This document shows, one piece after another, positions 7,470 to 17,623 of a stretch of 36,311 nucleotides of DNA. The stretch is from Klebsiella pneumoniae. GTDB taxonomy: Bacteria; Pseudomonadota; Gammaproteobacteria; Ga0077536. Under the pieces are notes generated by a model. The model searched no databases, was not told the origin of the DNA, and saw only the letters and a list, made by a program, of their open reading frames with translations. A program made the position numbers and the translations under genes. Location of the stretch: NCBI GenBank assembly GCA_945861225.1, contig CAMATU010000015.1:1-36311 (forward strand). Reading direction: 5' to 3'. Every line of letters begins with the position of its first letter. The first letter of the stretch is position 1.

Positions 7470-8537
7470 ATGATGCAAGCGCCCGACGCAGAGAGTCTCC
7501 TCAACCATCTCGCCACTGCAATCGTGGTTCTTGATGTGCAATTGAATGTGGTGCATGTGAATCTTGCGGCTGAAGCTTTATTCACGACCAGTGCGTCCAA
7601 GCTCGTGGGCTTGTCGGTAGAGCAAATCTTCCCTTCACATCAAGGTTTGCGCGATGCGATGAACCTCGCGCTCGAAGACGGCCGCTCGTTCACCGAACGC
7701 GAATTGACTTTGCCGCGCGTAAACCAGGATTTGATCAAGGTCGATTGCATGATTTCTGCGTGGTGGCGCACCAGTGCCAAGCCGAGCGGAATCTTGCTGG
7801 AACTTATTAGCAATGAACGCCAGCATCGCATCCAAGCCGAAGAGAATCGCCTGCTGCAGAATCAGATCAGTACTGCGTTGATGCGTGGTCTCGCCCATGA
7901 AGTGAAAAACCCGCTCGGCGGCATTCGCGGCGCGGCGCAATTGTTGGAGCGCGAACTGCCCGATGCGCGACAGCGCGAGTACACGCAAATCATCATCGGC
8001 GAGGCTGATCGGCTGCGTAAATTGGTTGATCGAATGCTCGGACCCCGGCATGTACTTCAGCCTACGCGCTGCAATATTCACGAAATTCTCGAGCATGTGC
8101 GGCAGGTGGTCGAGATTGAAGTGTCCTCGCGCGTGACCATCCATCGTGATTACGATCCCAGTCTGCCGCAGTTATTCGCTGATCGCGATTTGCTGGTGCA
8201 GGCTTACTTGAATCTGGTGCGCAACGCAGTGCAAGCATTGAATGGTCACGGCGGTAACATCACCTTGCGCACACGCGCGCAGCGCCAGGCAACGATTGGG
8301 AACGAACTGCATCGTCTGGTACTCAAGACTGAGGTGCAGGACGATGGCCCCGGCGTGCCGAGTGAGATCGTAGAGAGCATTTTTTTCCCCATGGTCTCGG
8401 GTCGTGCGGAAGGATCGGGTCTGGGTCTGCCGATTGCGCAGTCGCTGGTGCAGCGTCAGGGCGGGGTGATTGAATTTTCTAGTGTGCCGGGCAGCACCAC
8501 GTTCGTCGTGTGGCTGCCGGTGAGGAATTCGTTATGA
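7470..8537 (+). CDS. ntrB: Nitrogen regulation sensor histidine kinase NtrB
   Basis: A 355-residue cytosolic kinase with no membrane segments. An N-terminal PAS domain spans about 8-115, the DHp helix carries the H-box GLAHEVKNPLGG with phospho-acceptor His143, and the ATPase domain has the N-box LVRNAVQAL, the G1 box DDGPGVP and the G2 box GLGLPIAQ. It phosphorylates or dephosphorylates NtrC according to nitrogen status relayed by PII (GlnB). Two adjacent ATG codons (7470, 7473) are possible starts and the ribosome site is poor, so translation may be modest. It overlaps ntrC by 4 bp (ATGA), coupling the pair. E. coli GlnL has 349 residues. Confidence 0.95.
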   Translation: MMQAPDAESLLNHLATAIVVLDVQLNVVHVNLAAEALFTTSASKLVGLSVEQIFPSHQGLRDAMNLALEDGRSFTERELTLPRVNQDLIKVDCMISAWWRTSAKPSGILLELISNERQHRIQAEENRLLQNQISTALMRGLAHEVKNPLGGIRGAAQLLERELPDARQREYTQIIIGEADRLRKLVDRMLGPRHVLQPTRCNIHEILEHVRQVVEIEVSSRVTIHRDYDPSLPQLFADRDLLVQAYLNLVRNAVQALNGHGGNITLRTRAQRQATIGNELHRLVLKTEVQDDGPGVPSEIVESIFFPMVSGRAEGSGLGLPIAQSLVQRQGGVIEFSSVPGSTTFVVWLPVRNSL

Positions 8538-9952
8538 GTACACCGTTAGAGGTTTGGATCGTCGATGACGATCACGCGATTCGCTGGGTGCTCGAAAAAG
8601 CCTTATCGCAAGCCGAGTTTGTGCCGCGTTGTTTTGATTCGGCGGATAAGGTCCTGGCACGCCTGAAGCGCGAAACGCCGGAGGTGATCATCACTGATAT
8701 CAGGATGCCCGGCATGGATGGTTTGCAATTACTGGACGCTGTGAAGGCAATTAATAGTCAGGTGCCGGTGATCATTATGACGGCGTACGCCGATCTTGAT
8801 CGCGCAGTCGCAGCCTTTCAAGGCGGCGCTTTTGAGTACCTGCCTAAGCCATTCGATGTCGATGAGGCGGTGACTATCGTGCGCCGCGCAGTGGATACCG
8901 CGCGCGAGGCGCGGCGCGAACGCGGCACCGAACCGCTGGCTGAAATCGCCGCGGTGTCCGAGATTATTGGTTCAGCACCTGCGATGCAGGAAGTTTTTCG
9001 TGCGATCGGACGGCTGTCCAAATCCCACATGACGGTGCTTTTAACGGGCGAGTCGGGCACCGGCAAAGAGCTGGTCGCGCGCGCGCTGCATCGCCATTCG
9101 CCGCGCGCGAGTCGCCCGTTCATCGCGCTGAATACCGCAGCAATTCCACGTGATTTGCTCGAATCCGAATTATTCGGTCACGAGCGGGGCTCGTTCACAG
9201 GCGCCACTGGCCAGCGCACTGGACGCTTCGAGCAGGCCAATGGTGGCACTTTGTTTCTGGATGAGATCGGCGATATGCCGGCCGAATTGCAAACCCGCTT
9301 GCTGCGCGTATTGGCCGAGGGGGATTTCTATCGCGTGGGTGGCCACCAACCCGTGCATGTGGATGTGCGCGTGATCGCAGCCACTCATCAGGATTTGGAG
9401 CGACGAGTCGAAGCCGGCGCCTTTCGCGAGGACTTGTTTCATCGGCTCAATGTGATTCGCCTGCAATTGCCGCCTTTGCGGGATCGCAAAGAAGACATCG
9501 CCGAACTCGCCAATTATTTTCTGCGCATCACGGCGCAGGAAGTGGACATCGAACCCAAACGGCTGTCCCCTGCGGCGCAAGAAGCCTTCCGCGCTTTCGG
9601 GTGGCCGGGCAATGTGCGCCAGCTTGAAAACGTTTGTCGCCGAGTCAGCATCATGGCCCCGGCGCAACTGATCGAAACGGCAGATTTGCCGCGAGAACTA
9701 TTAGAAAGCACGAGCGGCGGCAGTCCTGAACGCCTGGGTCAGGATTGGGAGCTCGCGTTGCGCCGGTGGGCCGAGCAGTACGCGGCCCCGACAGTGCCAA
9801 TTCTGGACGACGCGCTGCCGAAATTTGAACGCACCATGATCCTGGTCGCGTTGGCGAAGACCCAAGGGCGGCGGCATGACGCGGCGCGCTTACTCGGCTG
9901 GGGCCGCAACACCCTGACTCGCAAGATCAAGGAACTCGGGATGGAGGTTTAA
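8534..9952 (+). CDS. ntrC: Nitrogen regulation response regulator NtrC (sigma-54 activator)
   Basis: A 472-residue activator with three domains. The receiver has phospho-acceptor Asp55 in [12 protein letters not shown]. The AAA+ domain has Walker A GESGTGKE at 172-179, GSFTGA at 219-224 (the sigma-54 contact loop, Ser in place of the commoner first Ala) and Walker [12 protein letters not shown]. The C-terminal Fis-type helix-turn-helix is at about 448-470. The ATG at 8534 sits in the ATGA overlap with ntrB, with GAGG about 8 nt upstream; a GTG at 8510 would lie inside ntrB. The dyads upstream of glnA are likely targets. The stop is 8 bp from the convergent hemB stop. Confidence 0.96.
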   Translation: MSTPLEVWIVDDDHAIRWVLEKALSQAEFVPRCFDSADKVLARLKRETPEVIITDIRMPGMDGLQLLDAVKAINSQVPVIIMTAYADLDRAVAAFQGGAFEYLPKPFDVDEAVTIVRRAVDTAREARRERGTEPLAEIAAVSEIIGSAPAMQEVFRAIGRLSKSHMTVLLTGESGTGKELVARALHRHSPRASRPFIALNTAAIPRDLLESELFGHERGSFTGATGQRTGRFEQANGGTLFLDEIGDMPAELQTRLLRVLAEGDFYRVGGHQPVHVDVRVIAATHQDLERRVEAGAFREDLFHRLNVIRLQLPPLRDRKEDIAELANYFLRITAQEVDIEPKRLSPAAQEAFRAFGWPGNVRQLENVCRRVSIMAPAQLIETADLPRELLESTSGGSPERLGQDWELALRRWAEQYAAPTVPILDDALPKFERTMILVALAKTQGRRHDAARLLGWGRNTLTRKIKELGMEV

Positions 9953-9960
9953 GGGCACCT

Positions 9961-11001
<1,041 letters not shown>

Positions 11002-11013
11002 TTAGCATCGTAG

Positions 11014-11064
11014 CGTCGTAGGGCGGAAAAGCGCAGCGCCTTCCGCCGAATGGGGTACACCCCA
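11014..11064. repeat. REP-like palindrome plus small palindrome upstream of hemB
   Basis: GGCGGAA (11022-11028) and TTCCGCC (11041-11047) form a perfect 7-bp stem around AAGCGCAGCGCC. The flanking GTAGGGCGG-AAGCGC style is typical of intergenic palindromes in many proteobacteria. A second perfect palindrome, TGGGGT-AC-ACCCCA, follows at 11051-11064. These sit between plsC and hemB and form the left part of a composite intergenic repeat block. Confidence 0.7.
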
Positions 11065-11068
11065 AATC

Positions 11069-11163
11069 CCGTCATCCCGGAATTTGCAAAGCAAATATCC
11101 GGGGCGGGATCCATCCTCCGCATCAAACGCCCATGGATCCCGGGTCTTCGCCCGGGATGACGG
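11069..11163. repeat. 95-bp composite inverted repeat (CGTCATCCCGG family)
   Basis: Outer arms 11069-11080 and 11152-11163 are perfect 12-bp complements (CCGTCATCCCGG / CCGGGATGACGG). Inside are an ATTTGC-AAA-GCAAAT hairpin, a 10-bp pair CGGGATCCAT (11105-11114) / ATGGATCCCG (11133-11142), and a CCCGGG-TCTTCG-CCCGGG hairpin. The whole can fold as a branched cruciform. Elements with these CGTCATCCCGG ends and a GGATCCCGGGTCTTCGCCCGGG core are scattered between genes in many bacterial genomes. It may act as a terminator for plsC, and it confines the hemB promoter to a short stretch. Confidence 0.78.
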
Positions 11164-11215
11164 AATCTGAAGCTGGCATTCGGCGGAGGGCCAGTTAAGC
11201 GCTAATGCCGCGCCG

Positions 11216-11932
11216 TTAGTTCGTAAACGGCGGCAGCTCCCGGCAGGTACGCTCGATCCAAACTTCCGCTTCGCGCATGAGCTCCGTGGTGGGCCGACCA
11301 TCCGGCAGAATCGGCGGGCCAATGACCAAATCAATCACTCCCGGCGATTTGCGCAAGGCCTGGCGCGGCCAGAACAATCCCGCGTTGTGTGCTACCGGCA
11401 AGATTGGACACTTCGCCTGCGCTGCCAACGCGGCGCCGCTCGGCGAGTAGCGACCGGGTTGATCAATTGGCACGCGTGTGCCCTCCGGAAAGATCAGCAC
11501 CCACCAGCCTTGCGCCAGGCGCCGCTTGCCCTCATTGAGGACTGCGCGCAAAGCCCGCGCACCGGCCGCGCGATCGATCGCGATGGGATTAAGACAGGCC
11601 AAGCCCCAACCGAAAAAAGGCACCCACAGCAGTTCGCGCTTGACGACCTGGCAATGCGGCGGAAACACAAACTGCAGCGACATGGTCTCCCACGCAGACT
11701 GGTGTTTGCAGAGGATCACGCCAGGCTCAGCGGTGATGTGCTCAGCACCTGTGACTCGCCAGCGCAGCCCACAGGTCAGCGCGAGCCACCACAGCGCGAA
11801 GCGCGACCATTGAATGATCGTGAAATAGCGCACCCGCCGTGGCAGGGGCAGCAACAGGAAACCGATCATCGAAAAGAACACTGTTACCGGGGCTAGCCCG
11901 AGATAGAACAAGACCGAACGAAGTTGCGACAC
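11216..11932 (-). CDS. plsC: 1-acyl-sn-glycerol-3-phosphate acyltransferase (PlsC family)
   Basis: A 238-residue inner-membrane acyltransferase of phospholipid synthesis, converting lysophosphatidic acid to phosphatidic acid. An N-terminal hydrophobic segment lies at about 9-30 and a second at 44-56. The catalytic motif is H77-x4-E82 (HQSAWE, Glu in place of the usual Asp, common in this subgroup), and the acceptor-binding FPEGTR is at 148-153. The start is GTG, directly after the gmhB TAG with no spacer, so translation is probably coupled. It is the last gene of glyQ-glyS-gmhB-plsC, an order also found in Pseudomonas relatives. Confidence 0.92.
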   Translation of the reverse strand: MSQLRSVLFYLGLAPVTVFFSMIGFLLLPLPRRVRYFTIIQWSRFALWWLALTCGLRWRVTGAEHITAEPGVILCKHQSAWETMSLQFVFPPHCQVVKRELLWVPFFGWGLACLNPIAIDRAAGARALRAVLNEGKRRLAQGWWVLIFPEGTRVPIDQPGRYSPSGAALAAQAKCPILPVAHNAGLFWPRQALRKSPGVIDLVIGPPILPDGRPTTELMREAEVWIERTCRELPPFTN

Positions 11933-12481
11933 CTAAATAGCCCGCACGCACAGCGCGTTCACGGCGTGTGCGAGATCGGAGTACACGGCCAGCTCGGTCA
12001 TCGCGGGCGAGGACCGAGCGGTTTCCGTGCCATGACCGGTGAGGACCAGTATTGGTCGCACCCCAGCGGCGCGTGCGGCCTCAATATCGCTCGCGCGATC
12101 GCCAATCATCACCGCCTCTGACACGCCGAGACCACTGCGCGCAGCTGCCGCGCGGACCAGCCCCGGTTGCGGCTTACGGCAGGCGCAGTTCTCGCGCGGC
12201 CCGTGCGGACAGAAAAAAAATGCCTCGATCACACCACCATGCAGCTCAGCTTCGTGCACCAATCGACTGTGAATACGGTGCAGATCTTCAAGCTTAAACA
12301 GGCCGCGCGCCAAGCCCGATTGATTGGAGACGATGGTGATCCGAAAGCCAGCCTGCGTGGCCGCACCCAACGCGCGCAGGCTGCCTGGCAATGGTCGCCA
12401 CTCCTGTGGACTTTTAACAAAATCGGGTGAGTCTTCGTTTATCACCCCATCGCGATCCAGAATCAGCAGGCGCGGCGTCAT
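11933..12481 (-). CDS. gmhB: D-glycero-beta-D-manno-heptose 1,7-bisphosphate 7-phosphatase
   Basis: A 182-residue HAD-family phosphatase of ADP-heptose synthesis for the lipopolysaccharide core. The catalytic motif LDRDGV has nucleophile Asp9 and acid/base Asp11. Motif II is SNQSG. A zinc loop CPHGPRENCAC contains the C-x-H...C-x-C ligands typical of GmhB, and the final motif is GDRASDIEAA. The ATG at 12481 overlaps the glyS stop (TGATG); a GTG one codon upstream is also possible. Its position between glyS and plsC is conserved in many gammaproteobacteria. Confidence 0.93.
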   Translation of the reverse strand: MTPRLLILDRDGVINEDSPDFVKSPQEWRPLPGSLRALGAATQAGFRITIVSNQSGLARGLFKLEDLHRIHSRLVHEAELHGGVIEAFFFCPHGPRENCACRKPQPGLVRAAAARSGLGVSEAVMIGDRASDIEAARAAGVRPILVLTGHGTETARSSPAMTELAVYSDLAHAVNALCVRAI

Positions 12482-14544
12482 CACGCGGTGATCAGTGCAA
12501 TATCCGCGACACGCAGGAACATTTGGTGAATTTGGTGCAACAGTGCCAGCCGCGCTGCGCGCAGTGCGGGCGCTTCTGCCATCACAAGGACGCTCTCGAA
12601 GAAGGCATTAATCGGATCATGCAGTTCAGCCAGGCGTGCCAAGTAGGCCGCATATTCGCCAGCCGCCAGGCGCTCAGCACTGCACCTGTCGGTTGCCATG
12701 ACCGCCGCTGCCAGCGCAATTTCAGCTGGCTCACAGAGCACGCTCAGATCCGCTTCTTCGGGAATGGCGTCGGCTTTCTTGAGGATGTTCGCGATCCGCT
12801 TATTGGCCGCCGCGAGTGCGGCGGCCTGGGGTAACAGGCTGAAGGCCGCGACGGCCGCGATACGCCGCGCGAGATCACGCGGCACGCGCGGCTGGGTGCT
12901 GAGCACCGCCTCGATCACGTCGCCGTGATAGCCGCGCTCTGCGAAGTAAGCACGCGAGCGTTCCAACATGAACTCAAACACCGCTTGTGTCGGTGCTGTC
13001 ACGTCACCTGCGAAACCGCCAGCCGCGAACTCCAGCGCGGCTTTCAAATCCAGCCCGACATCGCTTTCAATACACAGGCGCAGGCAGCCCAGGGCCGCCC
13101 GGCGCAGCGCGTAGGGATCCTTGTCGCCGGTCGGTGCGCCCCCTACGCTGAAAATCCCGAGCAAGGTATCCAGTCGATCGGCGCACGCCACGCAGCGCCC
13201 AACTGCTGACGTCGGGATGTCATCGCCTGCGAAGCGCGGTCGATAGAACTCACCGAGCGCGTGCGCCACTTCCGGCGCTTCACCATCGTGCTCTGCGTAA
13301 TAGCGACCCATGATGCCCTGCAGTTCTGGAAACTCGCCCACCATCTCGCTCAGCAGATCTGCGCGCGACAACCATGCTGCGCGCGCCGCGTGAGCGGGTG
13401 CCGCGTCGAAGAGCGGTGCGAGGTGTTCAGCCAGGCGCATCACGCGTGTGGTTTTTTCCAGCAGGCTACCGAGGCGGCGCTCGAAGACGATCGCGTCCAG
13501 GCGCTCGGTACGTGCGGCGAGTGAGGTTTTGCGATCCTTAGCGTAAAAAAAAGCCGCATCGCTGAGGCGTGGTCTGATTACTCGTTCATTGCCATCGCGG
13601 ATGAGTTCCGGCGTTGGGCTCTCGATATTGCTAATGGTGACGAAGCGGTTGATGAGCTGTCCGTCGTGCCCTTCCAGCGGAAAATATTTCTGATTGCCCT
13701 GCATGGTTGCGATCAAGACTTCGCGTGGCACCTGCAGGAAATGCGCTTCGAAGGTGCCGATGATCGGCGCCGGCCATTCCACCAGGGCGGTGACTTCATC
13801 CAGGAGATCGTCATGCATGATCGCGCGGCAGTCCAAGGCCTGCGCCGCGTCGTGCACCAAGGCTGCGATCGTCGCGCGCCGCGCCGCGAAACTTGCGATC
13901 ACCTTTCCTTCCTGCTCAAGGCGGTGGACGTATTCTCCCGGGTTGGCCAACGTGAGGTGTGGGGTGCCCATGAACCGATGGCCGCGGGTCTGCTTGCCGC
14001 TGGCAATGCCGAGGATCTCCGCCGGTACGATCTCGCCGCCGTGCAGCATCACCACCCAATGCACCGGGCGCACAAATTCTTCGCTGCGCGCGCCCCAGCG
14101 CATGCGTTTCGGGATTGGCAGCGCTGTAAGCGCGGCAGCGACCATGCCTGGTAACAGCTCCCGAGTCGCGCGGCCCATTTGTTGCGCGCGATAGACCAGC
14201 CACTCGCCCTTGTCCGTTTGTACGCGCGCCAGGCCATCGATCGGGACCCCGCAGGAGCGCGCAAAACCGAGGGCCGCCGGGGTGGCCTTGCCATCGGCGG
14301 CAAATGCCGCGCTGACCGCAGGACCACGGCGCTCGATGGCTTGCGTGGGTTGGGTATCGACGAGCGCCGCGACCAACACCGCCAAGCGACGCGGCGTCGC
14401 AAAACTGGCGACGCCAGTAAACCCCAACCCAGCCGCCCGTAGGCCGCTTTCAATCTCGCTCGCAAAGCGCTCGGAGAGCGCCTTGAGCGCCTTGGGCGGT
14501 AACTCTTCGGTGCCAATCTCGACTAGAAAATCCGCCACGCTCAT
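12481..14544 (-). CDS. glyS: Glycyl-tRNA synthetase beta subunit
   Basis: A 687-residue subunit (689 in E. coli) of the alpha2beta2 bacterial glycyl-tRNA synthetase. The family-typical N terminus ([16 protein letters not shown]) is intact, the central region has the HD-like fold, and the C-terminal DALR-type domain is thought to recognise tRNA-Gly. The start ATG overlaps the glyQ stop by 4 bp (ATGA), which would keep the two subunits in equal synthesis. The stop overlaps gmhB. I see no break or truncation. Confidence 0.97.
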   Translation of the reverse strand: MSVADFLVEIGTEELPPKALKALSERFASEIESGLRAAGLGFTGVASFATPRRLAVLVAALVDTQPTQAIERRGPAVSAAFAADGKATPAALGFARSCGVPIDGLARVQTDKGEWLVYRAQQMGRATRELLPGMVAAALTALPIPKRMRWGARSEEFVRPVHWVVMLHGGEIVPAEILGIASGKQTRGHRFMGTPHLTLANPGEYVHRLEQEGKVIASFAARRATIAALVHDAAQALDCRAIMHDDLLDEVTALVEWPAPIIGTFEAHFLQVPREVLIATMQGNQKYFPLEGHDGQLINRFVTISNIESPTPELIRDGNERVIRPRLSDAAFFYAKDRKTSLAARTERLDAIVFERRLGSLLEKTTRVMRLAEHLAPLFDAAPAHAARAAWLSRADLLSEMVGEFPELQGIMGRYYAEHDGEAPEVAHALGEFYRPRFAGDDIPTSAVGRCVACADRLDTLLGIFSVGGAPTGDKDPYALRRAALGCLRLCIESDVGLDLKAALEFAAGGFAGDVTAPTQAVFEFMLERSRAYFAERGYHGDVIEAVLSTQPRVPRDLARRIAAVAAFSLLPQAAALAAANKRIANILKKADAIPEEADLSVLCEPAEIALAAAVMATDRCSAERLAAGEYAAYLARLAELHDPINAFFESVLVMAEAPALRAARLALLHQIHQMFLRVADIALITA

Positions 14545-15470
14545 GTGGACACTTCCACTGCCGTGGCGCGCTTCAGCATTGGAAAGCCCAAGGCCTCACG
14601 GGTCGCGAAGTAGGCCTCGGCAATCTGCCGCGCCAACGTGCGCACGCGCAGGATATAGCGTTGACGTTCGGTTACCGATATTGCGCGCCGCGCGTCGAGC
14701 AGATTGAAGGTATGTGATGCCTTGACCATCATTTCATAGGCCGCCAGGGGCAACTGCACATCAATCAGGCGCGCCGCTTCGGCCTCGCATTTATTGAACC
14801 ATTCAAAGAGGATCTCGGTGTTGGCCTGTTCGAAGTTGTAGGTCGACATCTCCACTTCGTTCTGGTGATAAATGTCGCCATAGGTCACGGTGAGGTCGGG
14901 ATGCTCACTCCACAGTAAATCGTAGACTGAATTCACGCCCTGCAGATACATCGCAATCCGTTCCAGGCCATAGGTGATCTCGCCTGAGACTGGGCGACAA
15001 TCGAGCCCACCGACCTGCTGGAAATAAGTGAACTGCGTGATCTCCATCCCATTCAGCCACACCTCCCAGCCTAAGCCCCAGGCGCCAAGCGTGGGCGATT
15101 CCCAGTTGTCCTCCACAAAGCGCACATCGTGCACGCGGGGATCGATGCCCAACTCGACCAGGGACTCGAGGTAGAGCGCCTGCAGATCGGCCGGTGACGG
15201 TTTGAGAATGACCTGGAATTGGTAGTAGTGCTGAAGACGATTGGGATTTTCCCCATAGCGCCCGTCGGTGGGGCGCCGTGATGGCTGCACATAAGCCGCG
15301 CGCCACGGCTCTGGCCCAATCGCCCGCAAGAAGGTGGCCGGGTGAAAAGTTCCTGCACCCATTTCCATGTCATAGGGTTGCGCGACCACGCACCCGCGTG
15401 CGCCCCAAAAGGCCTGCAAACGAAACACCAGGTCTTGAAAGGTGCGCGGCGATTTAGGACTTAAGGCCAT
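14541..15470 (-). CDS. glyQ: Glycyl-tRNA synthetase alpha subunit
   Basis: A 309-residue class II synthetase catalytic subunit (303 in E. coli) that activates glycine and charges tRNA-Gly together with GlyS. The typical start [13 protein letters not shown], the [27 protein letters not shown] block and the [30 protein letters not shown] block (class II motif 2 region) are clear. It is the first gene of the operon glyQ-glyS-gmhB-plsC and has a predicted promoter just upstream at 15509-15514. The leader is short (about 32 nt) and holds no T-box. Confidence 0.97.
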   Translation of the reverse strand: MALSPKSPRTFQDLVFRLQAFWGARGCVVAQPYDMEMGAGTFHPATFLRAIGPEPWRAAYVQPSRRPTDGRYGENPNRLQHYYQFQVILKPSPADLQALYLESLVELGIDPRVHDVRFVEDNWESPTLGAWGLGWEVWLNGMEITQFTYFQQVGGLDCRPVSGEITYGLERIAMYLQGVNSVYDLLWSEHPDLTVTYGDIYHQNEVEMSTYNFEQANTEILFEWFNKCEAEAARLIDVQLPLAAYEMMVKASHTFNLLDARRAISVTERQRYILRVRTLARQIAEAYFATREALGFPMLKRATAVEVST

Positions 15471-15508
15471 GATCCATTTCTACTTACGGGATGCTGATTT
15501 GGCGCTCG

Positions 15509-15538
15509 AGTATAGCGGGTGGGGTAGGAGGGTGTCGC
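15509..15538 (-). promoter_or_regulatory. Candidate sigma-70 promoter of the glyQ operon
   Basis: On the - strand a TATACT -10 box (5 of 6 to TATAAT) lies at 15514-15509, with a GCGACA -35-like box 18 bp upstream (4 of 6 to TTGACA). The predicted start is near 15502, about 32 nt before the glyQ ATG. The -35 is imperfect and the spacer is C-rich, so the call rests mainly on the -10 and the position. Confidence 0.5.
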
Positions 15539-15599
15539 CTTAGGGAGGGTCTGCGAAGTGGCGCTACCCCATTAAAATGCGCGCGCCAATGCAGTGCTG

Positions 15600-16523
15600 T
15601 CATGTACAAGTCTCACCGCTAGCTGCCAGCGCGCCGCCGACACCCGCAGTCCACAAAAGTTGCGCCGCATAGGCGCGCCATGGTCGCCAGATTTCGGCGC
15701 GCGCCAAGAGTGTCACTGAGGTCGGCCGATGTCCTTGGCTATCCTGAAAGGCGCGCAGCAGCGCGACATCTGAAGCCGGAAAGGCATCCGGCTCGCCGAG
15801 TGCGCGCAGCGCGATGTACTGCGCAGTCCAGTCGCCGATACCCGGCACCGCGCGCAGCCGCGTGAGTGAGATCTCAAGTGACTCGGCAGGGCATAGCAAG
15901 TTTGGATCGTCGAGCACCGCCGTGGCCAAAGCTGACAGGGTTTTCGCACGTGCGCGAGGCATGCCAAGCACACTGATATCGGCTATTGCCAGTTGTGCGG
16001 GCGTAGGGAAAAGATGGCTTAGGCGTGAGTCGCTTTGAGCACAGAGTTCGAGCCTGGTACCGAACGTAGTGACCAGTTTACCCGCGAGCCGGCGCGCTGC
16101 CTCCAACGTAATCTGCTGACCAAGCACTGCACGAATGGCGAGTTCGAAGGCGTCCCAGCCGCCCGGCACGCGCAGTCCCGGACGTTGCGCGATCAGGCGT
16201 GCAAGGAGCGGATCAGCCGCCGCGAGCCGCAGGGTGATGGGGGTGATATCCGTCTTGAGACCGCATAGGTGCTGGATCTGGCGTTCTACCAGTGGGAGTG
16301 CGCGCGGATCAGAAATATCAAGCGTAATTTCAAGGCCGTCGCGCCCGGTCGCTGGTGCGACTTTTATCGTCCCTGCAGCGTCGCCACATCTTACCGTGCG
16401 GCGATAGCAACCGCCCTCGACGAGCTCCACGCCGGTAATCGCGCGTCGCGCAAGATGCTCAAGCATTGCCGCCCAGTCATAAGATCCACGCCAGGGGAGG
16501 AAAATTTGGCGCGCAGCTGACAT
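15600..16523 (-). CDS. alkA: DNA-3-methyladenine glycosylase II (AlkA family)
   Basis: A 307-residue base-excision repair glycosylase of the HhH-GPD superfamily, which removes 3-methyladenine and related alkylated bases. An N-terminal AlkA-type beta domain (about 1-100) precedes the helical domain. The helix-hairpin-helix reads LRAVPGIGDWTAQYIALRA around 223-241, and catalytic Asp252 follows in FPASD. No Ada methyltransferase domain is attached. E. coli AlkA has 282 residues. The gene is 41 bp downstream of the MaoC gene on the same strand, possibly in one transcript with it and the F420-family gene. Confidence 0.9.
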   Translation of the reverse strand: MSAARQIFLPWRGSYDWAAMLEHLARRAITGVELVEGGCYRRTVRCGDAAGTIKVAPATGRDGLEITLDISDPRALPLVERQIQHLCGLKTDITPITLRLAAADPLLARLIAQRPGLRVPGGWDAFELAIRAVLGQQITLEAARRLAGKLVTTFGTRLELCAQSDSRLSHLFPTPAQLAIADISVLGMPRARAKTLSALATAVLDDPNLLCPAESLEISLTRLRAVPGIGDWTAQYIALRALGEPDAFPASDVALLRAFQDSQGHRPTSVTLLARAEIWRPWRAYAAQLLWTAGVGGALAASGETCT

Positions 16524-16564
16524 GCCTGCGCGCTAGCGGTGGATCTCGCACATGCGCGCGCGGC

Positions 16565-17023
16565 CTAGGGGTAGGAGATGCTCAGGCTTTCGGCGACCAG
16601 TGCGGGTTGAGTTTGGCCCTCGATCTCGATCACGTTCTCGAAGGTTGCGCGAATGCCACCGTCTTTCACGTCATCCGCCGCCAGCAGTTTTTGCCGTAAG
16701 CGAACCCGCGAACCTTCAGGCACGGGGGCCGTAAAGCGCAATTTATTCAGCCCGTAATTGAGACCGCGGCTACGGTGCTCAATCATCCAGATGTTTGCGC
16801 CAAGTCGCGGTACCAACGAGAGGGTAAGAAAACCATGGGCAATGGTTTTACCGCCCGGCATTTCCTGTTTGGCGCGCGCCACATCCACATGAATCCATTG
16901 GTGATCGCCGGTGGCTTCCGCAAATTTATCGATCATGGTCTGATCGATAGTGACCCACTCGGAGACCCCGAATTCTTCGCCGAGGTGATTTTTCAAGTCT
17001 TTGGGATAAGCGATGACGCGCAT
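16565..17023 (-). CDS. MaoC-like (R)-specific enoyl-CoA hydratase family protein
   Basis: A 152-residue single hot-dog-fold protein. The hydratase signature FAEATGDHQWIHVD carries Asp40 and His45, the catalytic pair of (R)-hydratases such as PhaJ, followed by KTIAHGFLTLSLVP. The family hydrates trans-2-enoyl-CoA to (R)-3-hydroxyacyl-CoA; the real substrate here is unknown. It lies 29 bp downstream of the deazaflavin-family gene and 41 bp upstream of alkA, all on the - strand. No polyhydroxyalkanoate or beta-oxidation gene is nearby, so I do not assign a pathway. Confidence 0.85.
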   Translation of the reverse strand: MRVIAYPKDLKNHLGEEFGVSEWVTIDQTMIDKFAEATGDHQWIHVDVARAKQEMPGGKTIAHGFLTLSLVPRLGANIWMIEHRSRGLNYGLNKLRFTAPVPEGSRVRLRQKLLAADDVKDGGIRATFENVIEIEGQTQPALVAESLSISYP

Positions 17024-17052
17024 GACGGTTTACCTGTTTAGTCCGGAGTCAG

Positions 17053-17508
17053 TTAAGCACTGCGTTCCAACACCACCACCGGAATCTCACGCTGAGTCTT
17101 TTCCTGGTAGCTGGTATACGGAGGGTACATTACGGCCATCTGCTGCCAGATGCTGGCACGCTCAGTGCCGCTGGCCACGCGGGCTTTCGCCTTAAACACT
17201 TTATCGGCAACCTGGACGGTGACGAGGTTCTGAGCCAGCAGGTTGTGGTACCAGCCAGGATGTTTAGGCGCGCCACCTTTTGAGGCAATAATCGCATAAC
17301 CCCCATTGACCTCTCCGTAGAGCAACGGCATCACGCTCTCCTGCCCGGATTTGGCGCCCACAGTGGTGAGCAACAGGGTGGGTAGCGGTCCCGGTCCGCC
17401 AGCGAAAGCGGAGTCCCACAAGTGGCCTGCGGCCGGATTCTTGAGATATTGATTGCGGTGTTCAGCAATCCAGCCCGTGGTGCTGGCTTCGATAATCGGG
17501 TCGCTCAT
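17053..17508 (-). CDS. Nitroreductase/quinone reductase family protein (DDN, deazaflavin F420-dependent type)
   Basis: A 151-residue single-domain split-barrel protein. The pattern LLLTTVGAKSGQESVMPLLY, then YAIIASKGGAPKHPGWYHNL and QVADKVFKAKAR, is characteristic of the DDN/DUF385 family, whose studied members use F420H2 to reduce quinones or nitro compounds. The family is best known from actinobacteria. Most gammaproteobacteria do not make F420, so cofactor use here is uncertain; a related flavin or heme might be bound. It heads a possible three-gene - strand unit with the MaoC protein and AlkA. The spacer to the divergent gene at 17624 is 115 bp. Confidence 0.82.
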   Translation of the reverse strand: MSDPIIEASTTGWIAEHRNQYLKNPAAGHLWDSAFAGGPGPLPTLLLTTVGAKSGQESVMPLLYGEVNGGYAIIASKGGAPKHPGWYHNLLAQNLVTVQVADKVFKAKARVASGTERASIWQQMAVMYPPYTSYQEKTQREIPVVVLERSA

Positions 17509-17623
17509 GGGAATTTTCTCCGCGGTGGTTTAGGCGGCCAATCGTACACAGGCTGTGGCCTGATTTCACTCAAGTTATCTCCCCGTCTCGCCGCTAGCCA
17601 GTAACACCCAAGGTGAGCAGCGC

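Noticed and set aside
13666..14154. Overlapping + strand frames of over 160 codons opposite glyS
   Set aside because: They mirror the high-GC codon pattern of glyS, which is a complete, clearly identified gene.
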